Of a stretch of DNA of 64,000 nt, positions 35,995-45,084 are shown in pieces. The notes under the pieces are model-generated. The model searched no databases, was not told the origin of the DNA, and saw only the letters and a list, made by a program, of their open reading frames with translations. The DNA comes from Candidatus Opimibacter iunctus. Its GTDB lineage: Bacteria > Bacteroidota > Bacteroidia > Chitinophagales > Saprospiraceae. Within the stretch, counting starts at the first letter, position 1, and each line of letters starts with the position of its first letter. The position numbers and the translations under genes are program-made. The stretch spans positions 195,953-259,952 of the forward strand of contig JADJVH010000007.1 in assembly GCA_016716665.1 (NCBI GenBank). The letters run 5' to 3'.

Positions 35995-36711
35995 CTAATG
36001 CTCATTGAGATAGGCATCTATGTGTACAATGAAATCAGATACCTCCTGGCTCAGGTCGTTATAATAGCCTAATATATAATTTCTGAACGTCAGATTTGTT
36101 CGCAACATTTCTATGAAAACGTTATCTCTGATCAACGCTTCCGGATCAAAGGGATATGCCTGTCGCCGGAAAGCCACGACCCGTATGCGTTGGTTGACCG
36201 CAGGATAAAATTGCTCCAACTGGAACTTGTCAGCGTAGTTCTGCTCGAAGTCGGTAATGTACTTATACTTAGCAGAATAAAGAGAGGATACCATGATCCT
36301 CAGGGAGTCATTCGAAATCAGCGTAAAGCCAAGCGATTTCAAATTTTCATAAGCTGAAATATGGGAAAGGAAATTGGTGTGCCAGAGCAGATTTGCATAG
36401 TATTTGTCAAGTGAATCCTGGTAGGGCAGGCCTTCATCCAGTTGTTTTAATATTACCCGGTGGGCGGTCACCATCCGGCTATTGGCGCTTATATTGATAC
36501 CAATATCCACCAGGTCGAGTTTTAGGTTTTCCTTTAGCTCACTCAGCAATTTATACTCCAGTTGTTTCTGTTTTCTGTTTTCATTCCAGTTGTTCACCTG
36601 CAGTGCCAACATGATCCCTAGCGTGATCAGGATGATTTCTCCAAAGGAATAGGCAAGGTACTTCTTGAAAGACTCGCGGGTGATAAGGTATTTTAGCCGT
36701 TTTAAAAACAT
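35995..36711 (-). CDS. DUF6090-type membrane-anchored protein
   Basis: 238 residues from ATG 36711 (MFLKRLKYLITRESFKKYLAY). The hallmark SFGEIILITLGIMLALQVNNWNENRKQ (about 22-48) is a single membrane helix followed by a basic/aromatic collar, as in the DUF6090 family found throughout Bacteroidota. The rest is a helical soluble domain with LKSLGFTLISNDSLRIMVSSLY. The N-terminus is cytoplasmic and short. No function is known for the family. Confidence 0.85.
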   Translation of the reverse strand: MFLKRLKYLITRESFKKYLAYSFGEIILITLGIMLALQVNNWNENRKQKQLEYKLLSELKENLKLDLVDIGINISANSRMVTAHRVILKQLDEGLPYQDSLDKYYANLLWHTNFLSHISAYENLKSLGFTLISNDSLRIMVSSLYSAKYKYITDFEQNYADKFQLEQFYPAVNQRIRVVAFRRQAYPFDPEALIRDNVFIEMLRTNLTFRNYILGYYNDLSQEVSDFIVHIDAYLNEH

Positions 36712-36865
36712 ATCATTCACCTTTATCCGGAGAACAAAATGCATCTACGGCAGTTTAAGCGGTTTTGTAACCTTAATCGGAGGAAAGCCATAAACATGGA
36801 GTCCCCTGCTAAGGTAATATAAACCGACCTGATTTTTTTTATTAAGGGAAATGCCTCTCAATCAA

Positions 36866-36950
36866 TACTCACACCCATACGTTCTCACGTTCTCACGCTT
36901 CCACACCCACACTCCCCCTCATGCCTCTTACTGTCTTACTGTCTTTCTTA
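36866..36950 (+). repeat. CT-rich tandem array, second copy
   Basis: ACACCCATACGTTCTCACG, then TCACGTTC units, CACACCCACACTCC and CTTACTGT units, in the same order as at 35862. It lies 57 bp upstream of the SDR start in a 295-bp divergent gap that shows nothing else. Confidence 0.8.
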
Positions 36951-37006
36951 CAACTTTCAGACATCTCCACTTGTTGACTATCTTTCAACCATAAAAGCGA
37001 ATAGAC

Positions 37007-37729
37007 ATGAATACACATACTAACCTCCAGGGCAAAACCGCCCTCATCACAGGTGGATCCAAAGGAATAGGCCTGGGCATCGCAGAGGCTATGGCCAGGC
37101 AACATATGAAAGTGGCCATCACGAGCCGCCATTTTGATGAAGCACAGGTAGCTGCCAAGCACCTGATCAGTCTCGGCGCAGAGGCTGTACTGGCCATCGA
37201 ATGCGATGTCAGGGAATGGGAGTCCCAGCAAAACGCAGTCAAGGAAGTGATTGCAGACTGGGGTCATCTCGATATCGTGATTGCCAATGCAGGGGTAGGT
37301 TATTTTGCCCCGATAGACAAGATGGCCCAGGAGCAATGGCATGAGATCATTGATATCAACCTCACCGGCGTCTTCTATACCCTTCAGGCATCAGTGGATG
37401 CATTGAAGGCAAGCAAAGGATATCTCATCACGATCGCCAGCCTTGCAGGCACCAACTTCTTTGCCAATGGCGCGGCATATAATGCAAGCAAATTTGGCCT
37501 GGTTGGTTTTAGTCAGGCTGCCATGCTCGATCTCAGGCCCTATGGCATCAAGGTCAGCACCATCATGCCAGGCTCGGTAGCCACACATTTCAATGGCCAT
37601 GTACCAGATGAGAAGGACGGATGGAAGATTCAACCTGAAGACATCGGCCAGCTGGTCATCGATCTGCTCAAGATGAATCCACGGACACTACCGAGTAAGA
37701 TAGAGGTGAGACCGTCTAGTCCGGGTTAA
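37007..37729 (+). CDS. Short-chain dehydrogenase/reductase
   Basis: 240 residues, the normal SDR length. NAD(P)-binding TGGSKGIGLGIA at about residues 14-25, NAG in IANAGVGYF, catalytic S in ASLAGTN and the YxxxK pair in AAYNASKFG. The end VIDLLKMNPRTLPSKIEVRPS is close to fatty-acid- or ketone-reducing SDRs annotated as 3-ketoacyl-ACP reductase-like. Substrate is unknown. It is monocistronic. Confidence 0.93.
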   Translation: MNTHTNLQGKTALITGGSKGIGLGIAEAMARQHMKVAITSRHFDEAQVAAKHLISLGAEAVLAIECDVREWESQQNAVKEVIADWGHLDIVIANAGVGYFAPIDKMAQEQWHEIIDINLTGVFYTLQASVDALKASKGYLITIASLAGTNFFANGAAYNASKFGLVGFSQAAMLDLRPYGIKVSTIMPGSVATHFNGHVPDEKDGWKIQPEDIGQLVIDLLKMNPRTLPSKIEVRPSSPG

Positions 37730-37760
37730 TCGAGTAGCTGCCAGATCATACCACACAAGG

Positions 37761-37797
37761 ACCACAGATTTGATCAGATTGACCAGATGGAGCAGAT
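37761..37797 (+). repeat. Left phased CAGAT array of the GxxExxY element
   Basis: CAGAT begins at 37765, 37775, 37784 and 37793, that is every 9-10 bp, about one helical turn. ACCACAGATT, CAGATTGACCA and CAGATGGAGCAGATT in this array are exact inverted copies of blocks at 38417, 38423 and 38399 on the other side of the gene. Confidence 0.85.
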
Positions 37798-37806
37798 TTT
37801 GTCAGT

Positions 37807-37833
37807 AAATTATTTTTTTTAGAAAAATAATTT
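37807..37833. terminator. AT-rich hairpin next to the left array
   Basis: Perfect 11-bp arms AAATTATTTTT and AAAAATAATTT around a 5-base centre, located between the left CAGAT array and the GxxExxY gene. It could be a terminator insulating the element or part of the element's end. Confidence 0.45.
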
Positions 37834-37964
37834 GCATTTCTCGTTTCAATACCCGCAATTTAGCTTGCATATAAACCTTCACCGGGTTTGTTGTCGCGTA
37901 TTTCTTTCTTTTGCAGAGAAATAGGGAGGGCGTATTGTCAGTTGAAAACAAAATCAAATATAAG

Positions 37965-38357
37965 ATGTATGAAGACTTTAAGTACAAAGAGCTGACTGGT
38001 CGGATTATTGGTTGCGCCATGGAAGTCCATAAAATACTCGGTAATGGGTTTCAGGAGTCAGTTTATCAGAGAGCCATGGCTATTGAAATGCAGTTGCAAG
38101 GAATACCTTTCAATAGGGAATTTGTAATGCCCGTATATTACAAAGGCAGGCATATCAGCACCAGGCGAGTTGATTTTTTGGTTGAAAAGCACATCTCTAC
38201 TGAGCTAAAGGCGGTTCATTTGTTAGATGACGGTCACCTCGCACAAGCTATTAATTACCTTGAAGCATGGAATCTCGAAATTGGCCTGCTCATTAACTTC
38301 GGATGTAAAAGCCTCCAATTTAAAAGGCTCATTAATTCAAAATTCAAGCCATCCTGA
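37965..38357 (+). CDS. GxxExxY protein (PD-(D/E)XK nuclease-like)
   Basis: 130 residues from ATG 37965 (MYEDFKYKELTGRIIG); an upstream TTG would only add repeat-derived residues. The name-giving motif is G28-x-x-E31-x-x-Y34 in LGNGFQESVY. D70 in RRVDFLVE and E80-x-K82 in STELKAV form the PD-(D/E)XK nuclease-like core of this family. GxxExxY proteins occur in multiple copies in Bacteroidota and other genomes, and their function has not been established. Here the gene stands alone between two inverted repeat arrays (37761-37797 and 38399-38482), as the only coding content of a unit of about 730 bp. That suggests a compact mobile or self-maintaining element. Confidence 0.88.
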   Translation: MYEDFKYKELTGRIIGCAMEVHKILGNGFQESVYQRAMAIEMQLQGIPFNREFVMPVYYKGRHISTRRVDFLVEKHISTELKAVHLLDDGHLAQAINYLEAWNLEIGLLINFGCKSLQFKRLINSKFKPS

Positions 38358-38398
38358 GCAGGGTAAATAAGGTGACTTATATCTGCAGGAAAAAGCAT

Positions 38399-38482
38399 AA
38401 TCTGCTCCATCTGCGTAATCTGTGGTCAATCTGGTCTGAATCATAATCTGCTCCATCGGCGTAATCTGGTTCAATCTGCGGT
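38399..38482 (-). repeat. Right phased ATCTG arrays of the GxxExxY element
   Basis: ATCTG begins at 38400, 38409, 38418, 38429, 38446, 38464 and 38474 (ATCGG at 38455), again spaced 9-11 bp apart except for one 17-bp step. A unit of 46 bp starting with AATCTGCTCCATC is duplicated (38399 and 38445). The array is inverted relative to the left one. Confidence 0.85.
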
Positions 38483-38555
38483 AATGGATGAGAGAAGGCA
38501 GTGAAACAAAGTAAGATCACTTGCTTCACTGGCCTCACAAAAAAAAGAAAGTTCA

Positions 38556-39233
38556 CTATTCCGACTTCAGATATTTGTACACTATCCCCGCCATTGAAGC
38601 CCCGGCTATAGGCACAAGGATAAAAAGCCATAGCTGTGCCAGGGCCCAGTCACCAACGAATATAGCCTGACTGATACTTCTGGCCGGATTGACAGATGTC
38701 TGCGTGACTGGAATACTGATCAAATGGATGAGTGTAAGTGCAAGGCCTATAGTCAGGCCGGCAAAACCTGCAGGGGCCTTTGCATCGGTGGCGCCAAGGA
38801 TGATCAGCAGAAACATAAACGTCATCACAAATTCGGTGACAATGGCTGCAGTCATATTGTAATGGCCAATCGAGTGCTCGCCATATCCATTGGCACCAAA
38901 ATCACCAATAGCTGTCCCATTCCCTGTCATAATGATATACAAGACACCTGCTGCGGCAATCGCCCCAAGAACCTGTGATATGACGTAAGGCAATATCTGT
39001 GAGGCACTGATCCTGCCGCCCATCCACAAGCCAATGGTCACTGCCGGATTGAGATGCGCGCCGGATATGTGCCCGAGGGAATAAGCGATGGTGACTACGG
39101 TCAGACCGAAAGCCAATGAAACCCCAAGTAATCCTATTCCTGTTTCAGGAAAAGCAGAAGCAAGCAAGGCACTGCCGACTCCGCCCAATACGAGCCAAAA
39201 GGTTCCGATAAATTCTGCCAGGTTCTTTTTCAT
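38556..39233 (-). CDS. aqpZ: Aquaporin Z-like water channel
   Basis: 225 residues from ATG 39233 (MKKNLAEFIGTFWLVLGG); two more residues if ATG 39239 is used. Six transmembrane helices and both NPA boxes are present: HLNPAVTIG and SVNPARSIS. The arginine following the second NPA is conserved, and the segment lengths match bacterial AqpZ. It allows water flux through the inner membrane. The frame upstream of 39239 is rejected because it lacks the family's N-terminus. Confidence 0.95.
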   Translation of the reverse strand: MKKNLAEFIGTFWLVLGGVGSALLASAFPETGIGLLGVSLAFGLTVVTIAYSLGHISGAHLNPAVTIGLWMGGRISASQILPYVISQVLGAIAAAGVLYIIMTGNGTAIGDFGANGYGEHSIGHYNMTAAIVTEFVMTFMFLLIILGATDAKAPAGFAGLTIGLALTLIHLISIPVTQTSVNPARSISQAIFVGDWALAQLWLFILVPIAGASMAGIVYKYLKSE

Positions 39234-39495
39234 TGTCATTGATTTTAGGTTGTGATTTTTTTTTGATTCCGAAATTTGAAAGTTTTGCAAGAGGCCAACA
39301 GCCAATTTCAAACGCGCAAAAGACTGCCTGGTCCCTTACCGCTGTGCTCAACAAGTTGAAATATAATAGTTGTCCTTAATAAATAGAGTATATGTAGAAA
39401 TAATGCTACAGCATCCGAAGATGTCACCAGGCTTTAGGATTTCAACCAGACTTCCATTCTTTTGCTATCATACTGTCCCGGGAAACTTATTTCGT

Positions 39496-39747
39496 ATGCA
39501 CTTGAAGCCATTTATTCTGGTCATCCTTTCTCTTCTTGCATGGACAGGTTCAAATGTTGCGCAGGAAACAATCACATTCAGAAAAACCTTTGGGGATACC
39601 CGTCTTGATTTTGGGCAGTCCGTTCAGCAGGCAACAGATGGAGGATATATCCTGTTTGGTCTGACGACCAATGACTCCTCCTTTAATTATGATCTATACC
39701 TGATCCATCCTTTGTATTGTCGGGAGAATGGTATCTTTTACGCATAA
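39496..39747 (+). pseudogene. N-terminal remnant of a secreted repeat protein
   Basis: Starting at ATG 39496 there is a signal peptide (MHLKPFILVILSLLAWTGSNVAQ) and then ITFRKTFGDTRLDFGQSVQQ...DGGYILFGLT...YDLYLI, the first repeat of a family of large Bacteroidota exoproteins that normally continue for hundreds of residues and end in a T9SS domain. After LYLI the frame reads nine unrelated residues and stops. The rest of the gene is absent; the GH2 glycosidase gene begins 12 bp later. It is probably a deletion remnant. Confidence 0.65.
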
Positions 39748-39758
39748 TTCACACGTTT

Positions 39759-42224
39759 ATGCCTGGGTCATTACCATTTCTCAGTTTAGCTTTCCAGCGT
39801 CGATTCCTTTTGACAGGGTTATTTTTTATCGTGGTCTTTCAGGGTTATTCCCAATTGCGCGAGATATTCCCCTTGCAGACTAATTGGAAATTTGCCCCGG
39901 GGCCCCAACAGCATGCATTCCAGCCGGATTTCAATGACAGCAAGTGGGAGACAGTGTCCATCCCGCATGACTGGGCGATAGCTGGTCCTTTTGACCCTGA
40001 TGGCGATGGCAATACAGCCAAGTTGCCATGGAAGGGCGAAGGATGGTACCGCTATCCGCTTCAATGGTCCGCATCTTTCAATGATAAAATGGTGTACCTC
40101 CTGTTTGATGGCGTGATGGCTTTCCCTGAGGTTTATGTCAATGGAGTCCTTGCCGGCAGATGGGACTATGGGTACAACTCCTTTTATCTCGATATCACCG
40201 CATTGCTGAAGCCGGGTAAGCAAAATGTCATCGCCGTGCATGCAGATACAAGGCAACATGATAGCCGGTGGTACCCGGGAGCAGGGATTTATCGCAAGGT
40301 GCGTCTGATCACCGTCAACCCTGTCCACGTAGATATCTGGGGCGTACAGATCACCACACCCGTCATTAAGCCAAATTATGCGGATGTTAATGTAATCGCA
40401 AGTGTAGTCAACCATACCCCGACACTCTTTAATGAAATATCCGTAGAATTTAGAATTGTCAACGAAGAGGGATTTGAAGTGGCCAGTTCAACAACGAGTG
40501 GAAAGTTGGCAGGAAAAACCACTATGGATTTTGAAGCTACCCTGAGGATGCCGAATCCCCGACTGTGGGATATTGGCCAAGGTACTTTATATAAAATGCT
40601 CACGATCATCCGGCGTGGTGATGTAATCATCGATACAGATATTACTTCCTTTGGTGTGCGCACCATGCGCTTTGATGCAGATCATGGCTTTTATCTCAAC
40701 GATAAGCGTGTGCAGCTCAAAGGGGTCAACCTGCATCATGATCATGGTCCGTTAGGCGCAGCATTTTATCCCAGGGCTATGGAGCGCCAGTTGCAACTGC
40801 TCAAGGAAATGGGTTGCAATGCGATCCGTAATAGTCATAATGTGGCAGCCCCTGAATTGCTCGAACTATGCGACAAGATGGGCATCCTGGTCTTTGACGA
40901 AATATTTGATAAGTATGACCGCAAGGCGGATATCACAGACACCACAGATTTTGAAGACTTCGCGCATCGCAATGTCAGCAACTTTGTCAGGCGTGACCGT
41001 AACCATCCATCTGTATTCATCTGGAGCGTAGGCAATGAAATCGGGGATGTGCAGTGGAATGTCAATGGTGGATTTGATAAACTGCGCATCATGACTAATG
41101 AGGTCCTCCGTTATGATCGTTCACGACCGACCACATTGGTTTGTGACAGTCGCAATAGTGCTAACCTGCGCCATTTCGATTTCTATGATGTGCATAGCTG
41201 GAACTATGGCAGGCGTTATGATCTGGCCAGACAACTTGAACCGAACAAATCAGTGATCATTTCAGAATCTGCATCGACAGTGAGTACTCGCGGTTTTTAC
41301 GAATGGCCTTTGCCAGTGAAGAAAACAGACTTTACCAAGGCATTACAAGTCAGCTCTTACGATCTCAATGCTCCTGACTGGGCTGAAATTGCAGATGATG
41401 ATTTTATGTGGCAACAGGATGAGCCTTATGTGGCCGGTGAATTTGTGTGGACTGGTTTTGATTACCTCGGTGAGCCAACCCCATATGACAATACTGCAGT
41501 AAGAAAGATGGGCTTTACGGATAAGGATGCATCGGTCAGTTCTTATTTCGGAATTTTTGATCTCGTAGGAATTCCCAAAGACAGGTATTATCTATACAGG
41601 AGTTATTGGCTGCCGGATAGTACGACAGTTCACATCCTGCCGCATTGGAACTGGCCAGGCCTTGAGGGTGCCAGGATTCCTGTGTTTGTCTACACCAATG
41701 GAGACTGTGCAGAGCTCTTTCTCAACGGGAAGTCACTCGGCAAGCAATACAAGAAACCTGGCAGCACTAATTCAACAGAGCGGTTCAGGTTGATGTGGAA
41801 CGATGTGCCCTATCAGCCAGGTGAGTTAAAGGCTGTCGCATACCAGGAAGGACAACAGATAGGGGAGAGTAGCATGAAGACGGCAGATATGCCCTATCAG
41901 ATACGTCTCACTCCGGACCGCACAGAGATAGCTCCAGATGGTATGGATCTATCGTATGTCTTGATCGAAGCCCTCGACAAGAACGGTGTCCTGTGTCCTA
42001 ATGCAGATCAACTGATCAAACTCAACGTAATGGGGGAAGGTGTCATCGCAGGTGTAGGCAATGGTAATCCTCAATCCATGGAACCTTTCCAGGCTAACCA
42101 GGTCAGGTTGTTTTATGGAAAAGCAATGTTAATTTTACATTCATCACTATCCAAAGGTGAGATCAGGGTGACGGCATCATCCAAGGGACTAAGTGACGAT
42201 ACGACTACTATCAAAGTTGAATAA
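39759..42224 (+). CDS. GH2 family glycosidase (beta-galactosidase-like)
   Basis: 821 residues starting at ATG 39759 (MPGSLPFLSLAFQRRFLLTGLFFIVVFQGYSQ, signal peptide). Sugar-binding domain (DDSKWETVSIPHDW-type, residues about 45-190), immunoglobulin-like domain, and TIM barrel with NHPSVFIWSVGNEIGD (acid/base E about 427) and VIISESAS (nucleophile E about 503). The C-terminal part (VFVYTNGDCAELFLNGKSLG) matches the DUF4982 and Ig-like domains of this subfamily. It hydrolyses beta-linked glycosides outside the inner membrane. The 5' end abuts a truncated exoprotein gene. Confidence 0.94.
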   Translation: MPGSLPFLSLAFQRRFLLTGLFFIVVFQGYSQLREIFPLQTNWKFAPGPQQHAFQPDFNDSKWETVSIPHDWAIAGPFDPDGDGNTAKLPWKGEGWYRYPLQWSASFNDKMVYLLFDGVMAFPEVYVNGVLAGRWDYGYNSFYLDITALLKPGKQNVIAVHADTRQHDSRWYPGAGIYRKVRLITVNPVHVDIWGVQITTPVIKPNYADVNVIASVVNHTPTLFNEISVEFRIVNEEGFEVASSTTSGKLAGKTTMDFEATLRMPNPRLWDIGQGTLYKMLTIIRRGDVIIDTDITSFGVRTMRFDADHGFYLNDKRVQLKGVNLHHDHGPLGAAFYPRAMERQLQLLKEMGCNAIRNSHNVAAPELLELCDKMGILVFDEIFDKYDRKADITDTTDFEDFAHRNVSNFVRRDRNHPSVFIWSVGNEIGDVQWNVNGGFDKLRIMTNEVLRYDRSRPTTLVCDSRNSANLRHFDFYDVHSWNYGRRYDLARQLEPNKSVIISESASTVSTRGFYEWPLPVKKTDFTKALQVSSYDLNAPDWAEIADDDFMWQQDEPYVAGEFVWTGFDYLGEPTPYDNTAVRKMGFTDKDASVSSYFGIFDLVGIPKDRYYLYRSYWLPDSTTVHILPHWNWPGLEGARIPVFVYTNGDCAELFLNGKSLGKQYKKPGSTNSTERFRLMWNDVPYQPGELKAVAYQEGQQIGESSMKTADMPYQIRLTPDRTEIAPDGMDLSYVLIEALDKNGVLCPNADQLIKLNVMGEGVIAGVGNGNPQSMEPFQANQVRLFYGKAMLILHSSLSKGEIRVTASSKGLSDDTTTIKVE

Positions 42225-42268
42225 TCATCGATTATCGGAATCATTGAACACAACTAATCAGTATAGCT

Positions 42269-44503
42269 ATGAACCAACATCTACCTGCCTCCGCTAACCC
42301 ATTCACCCGTCTGCCCATCAGCCTCTTTCGCCTCTTCGGCCTCTTTTGCCTCTTCAGCCTCTTCAGCCTTTTCAGCTTGAATGCCCAAACCTGCCAGGAT
42401 GCGAGTGTCGAACTCAGCGCTGTAGTCCAGTCCAATCCTGCCCGGATCACACTCAACTGGGTGGCCAATGCAGGAGCGACAAACCATTATGTCTATCGCA
42501 AGCTCAAGACAGGTTCATCCTGGGGTGCTTTGCTGGCTACATTGCCAGGCACTGCTACACAGTTTATTGATTCAACAGTCAATACCGGAGTGTCTTATGA
42601 GTATCGGGTCAATCGTCAGGCAGCTAACTACACAGGCTTTGGATATATCAATGCAGGGATTGAAGTGCCTGCTGTCCAATCACGGGGTATTATCATTCTC
42701 GTCGTTGATGCCACCTTTGTTGATTCGCTCGCCTTTGAGATTGACCGGCTAAAGCAAGACCTGGAAGGTGACGGATGGAGAGTGGTACAACATACTGTAG
42801 CACGCAATGCCTCAGTGACTGCAGTCAAGGCCTTGATCGTTGGAACATACAACCAGGATAAAGTCAATACAAAAGCTGTATTTCTCCTTGGCCGGATTAA
42901 GGTGCCGTATAGTGGTGACCTCAATCCTGACGGACACCCTGACCATGAAGGCGCATGGCCTGCTGATGTCTACTATGCGGATATGAACGGTACCTGGACA
43001 GACAATGCAGTCAATGTGACCGTGGCAACAGATGAGCGTCACAGGAATATACCTGAAGATGGAAAGTTTGATCAGACCCAGATCCCGACAGATGTCGAAT
43101 TGCAAATCGGTCGTGTTGATTTTGCCAATATGCCCTCCTTCGCTGCTTCAGAACTGCAGTTGCTCAGAAACTACCTGGACAAGGACCATGCATACCGGCA
43201 TAAACTCTTCACACCTGTACATCGTGGTGTTGTAGATGACAATTTTGGTTATTTCAGCAGAGAGGCTTTTGCCTCCAGTGGTTGGAAGAATATTGGGCCA
43301 CTGGTTGGGCCTGACAAAGTGATAGCGGATGATTATTTCACAGCCATGCGGGATAGCAGTTATCTCTGGTCGTATGGATGCGGCGGAGGCTGGTATCAGG
43401 GTGCGGGTGGAGTAGGGAGCACGGGAGATTTTGCCAACAGCAATCTGCATGGTGTGTTTTCGATGTTATTTGGCAGTTACTTTGGAGACTGGGATTCTGC
43501 GGATAACTTCCTTCGTGCTCCATTAGCGCAGGGAACTACACTAACCAACGCATGGAGTGGCAGGCCACATTGGTTGTTACATCATATGGGGCTTGGAGAA
43601 ACGATTGGCTATAGCACACGCCTTACGCAGAACAATAACAGCCTTTATTTCTTCAGCTATGGCGCCCGCTTTATTCACATCGCCCTGATGGGAGATCCTA
43701 CATTGCGCAATGATGTTGTAGCGCCGGTAAGTGATGTAGCTGTGATACAGGATGGATTGAATCATCTGCTGACCTGGACACCTTCTCCTGATCCGGTGTT
43801 GGGATATAATATTTATGTCAGGACGTTGTCCTCTCCCGGATATGTCCTGCTCAATGCAGAACCCCTTCAGGCGATCACGTATTCAAACGATTGTGTAGAC
43901 GATGAAGGCCTGATGACGTACATGGTCAGGGCAGTGGCATTGCAACAATCACCAAGCGGAACCTATTATAATCTAAGCCAGGGAATTACGGATACGATCA
44001 CCAATCATGGCATCCCTGAAGTGCATGCCGATGCTACATGGGTGATCACAGATAGCCAGGTATTCTTTACAAATCTGTCTGTAAATGCAACTTCATATAT
44101 CTGGGGATTCGGCGACGGTATAGTTAGTAGTGAAGCCAGTCCAAATCATGCTTATGACGATGGGTTCTACCATGGGGTTTTGATCTCCTCTAATGGATGC
44201 AAAACAGACACCCTATACTTTGATGTCTTGATCTTCACTGCGGTTAGTGACATCCAGGATGATCCTTCGATCATCGTATCGCCTAATCCGTCTAACGGAA
44301 AATTCATCATCCAATGGGACAAGGGGATGGCCGATGCAGTCAACCTGGAAGTATATGCACTGACAGGCAAAGCTGTATTTGGAAAAGACGGAGTGGTCAA
44401 TGGCAGTGCTATTGACTTGTCAGCTTTACCTGCTGGAATCTATGTGATGCATATTGTGAGGGATGGGGTGAGGAGTATGAAACGGGTGGTCATTCAGTAC
44501 TAA
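42269..44503 (+). CDS. T9SS-exported C25-like protein with degenerate active site
   Basis: 744 residues. Signal segment (about 15-38) encoded by CCTCTTCAG-type DNA repeats; an FN3-like domain (about 45-125); a gingipain-like region (about 130-475) with LLGRIKVPYSG, GAWPADVYYADMNGTW, ELQIGRVDFANMP and ALMGDPTLRN; a second FN3; a PKD-like segment (YIWGFGDGIVSSEASPNHAY); and a T9SS type A sorting domain (VSPNPSNGKFIIQW...LPAGIYVMHIVRDG). Where C25 peptidases have the catalytic GHG the sequence reads YGCGGGW, and no NACxSG-like cysteine motif follows, so proteolysis is doubtful. It is exported to the cell surface. Confidence 0.85.
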   Translation: MNQHLPASANPFTRLPISLFRLFGLFCLFSLFSLFSLNAQTCQDASVELSAVVQSNPARITLNWVANAGATNHYVYRKLKTGSSWGALLATLPGTATQFIDSTVNTGVSYEYRVNRQAANYTGFGYINAGIEVPAVQSRGIIILVVDATFVDSLAFEIDRLKQDLEGDGWRVVQHTVARNASVTAVKALIVGTYNQDKVNTKAVFLLGRIKVPYSGDLNPDGHPDHEGAWPADVYYADMNGTWTDNAVNVTVATDERHRNIPEDGKFDQTQIPTDVELQIGRVDFANMPSFAASELQLLRNYLDKDHAYRHKLFTPVHRGVVDDNFGYFSREAFASSGWKNIGPLVGPDKVIADDYFTAMRDSSYLWSYGCGGGWYQGAGGVGSTGDFANSNLHGVFSMLFGSYFGDWDSADNFLRAPLAQGTTLTNAWSGRPHWLLHHMGLGETIGYSTRLTQNNNSLYFFSYGARFIHIALMGDPTLRNDVVAPVSDVAVIQDGLNHLLTWTPSPDPVLGYNIYVRTLSSPGYVLLNAEPLQAITYSNDCVDDEGLMTYMVRAVALQQSPSGTYYNLSQGITDTITNHGIPEVHADATWVITDSQVFFTNLSVNATSYIWGFGDGIVSSEASPNHAYDDGFYHGVLISSNGCKTDTLYFDVLIFTAVSDIQDDPSIIVSPNPSNGKFIIQWDKGMADAVNLEVYALTGKAVFGKDGVVNGSAIDLSALPAGIYVMHIVRDGVRSMKRVVIQY

Positions 44504-44507
44504 AATG

Positions 44508-44531
44508 AAGGGTAAGTTTAAACTTACCCTT
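44508..44531 (+). terminator. Perfect 24-bp palindrome after the C25-like gene
   Basis: Arms AAGGGTAAGTTT and AAACTTACCCTT meet without a spacer, five bases after the stop codon. There is no long T-run, so its action as a terminator is likely but not certain. Confidence 0.6.
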
Positions 44532-44600
44532 AAACCATATTTGTCCGGAATCGGGTGAAATTCCTAATTTTAGGAATATCATTTGAAATCCACACTTCCC

Positions 44601-45014
44601 ATGCCGCCTATCTCCGAACAAGTTGCCTGGCTTTTTTTGCTTGCGGTGCCTATTGCAAGTGTCGCCTGGACCGTCACCCACGAAGAAATATTCCGTGAAC
44701 CACGGGACTATTGTGTTGGTAAATCCAAGACTTCCGGCAAGATTCTCGTCCGCAAATTCTTTTACCTTTTTACCTGCGAGTACTGCTTCAGCCACTATGT
44801 GACCATCGGTGCACTGATCCTGACCGGATACAAACTACTACTCGATGACTGGCGCGGGTACCTGCTCAGCGGCTTCGCCCTGGTCTGGGTGGCTAATGTG
44901 TACATGAGCCTCTTTGGGTTTATCCGGGTCGGGATGAAAGAGACCAAGATGGAGGCAGATATAGATGAGCTAAGGTTGAAGCAGGTGAAGAAGAAATTGG
45001 AGCAGATGCCCTAG
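44601..45014 (+). CDS. Small inner-membrane protein, 137 aa
   Basis: It starts at ATG 44601 (MPPISEQVAWLFLLAVPIASVAW). There is one N-terminal membrane helix, a soluble loop THEEIFREPRDYCVG, then FFYLFTCEYCFSHYVTIGALILTGY, where a CEYC pair precedes a second helix, a third helix (GYLLSGFALVWVANVYMSLFGFI) and a charged C-terminal helix. I do not recognise the family. The CxxC pair next to the membrane could bind a metal or form a disulfide. Confidence 0.75.
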   Translation: MPPISEQVAWLFLLAVPIASVAWTVTHEEIFREPRDYCVGKSKTSGKILVRKFFYLFTCEYCFSHYVTIGALILTGYKLLLDDWRGYLLSGFALVWVANVYMSLFGFIRVGMKETKMEADIDELRLKQVKKKLEQMP

Positions 45015-45084
45015 TTGAGTTTTTAGCGATTTTATTATCTTCATTTCTCATTGCCCCATTGCACACACCGCTGGAAAAGGATTA

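Noticed and set aside
37750..38490. Reading the GxxExxY unit as an insertion sequence with transposase
   Set aside because: The protein has a PD-(D/E)XK-like core, not a DDE, HUH or serine/tyrosine recombinase motif, and I see no clear target-site duplication.
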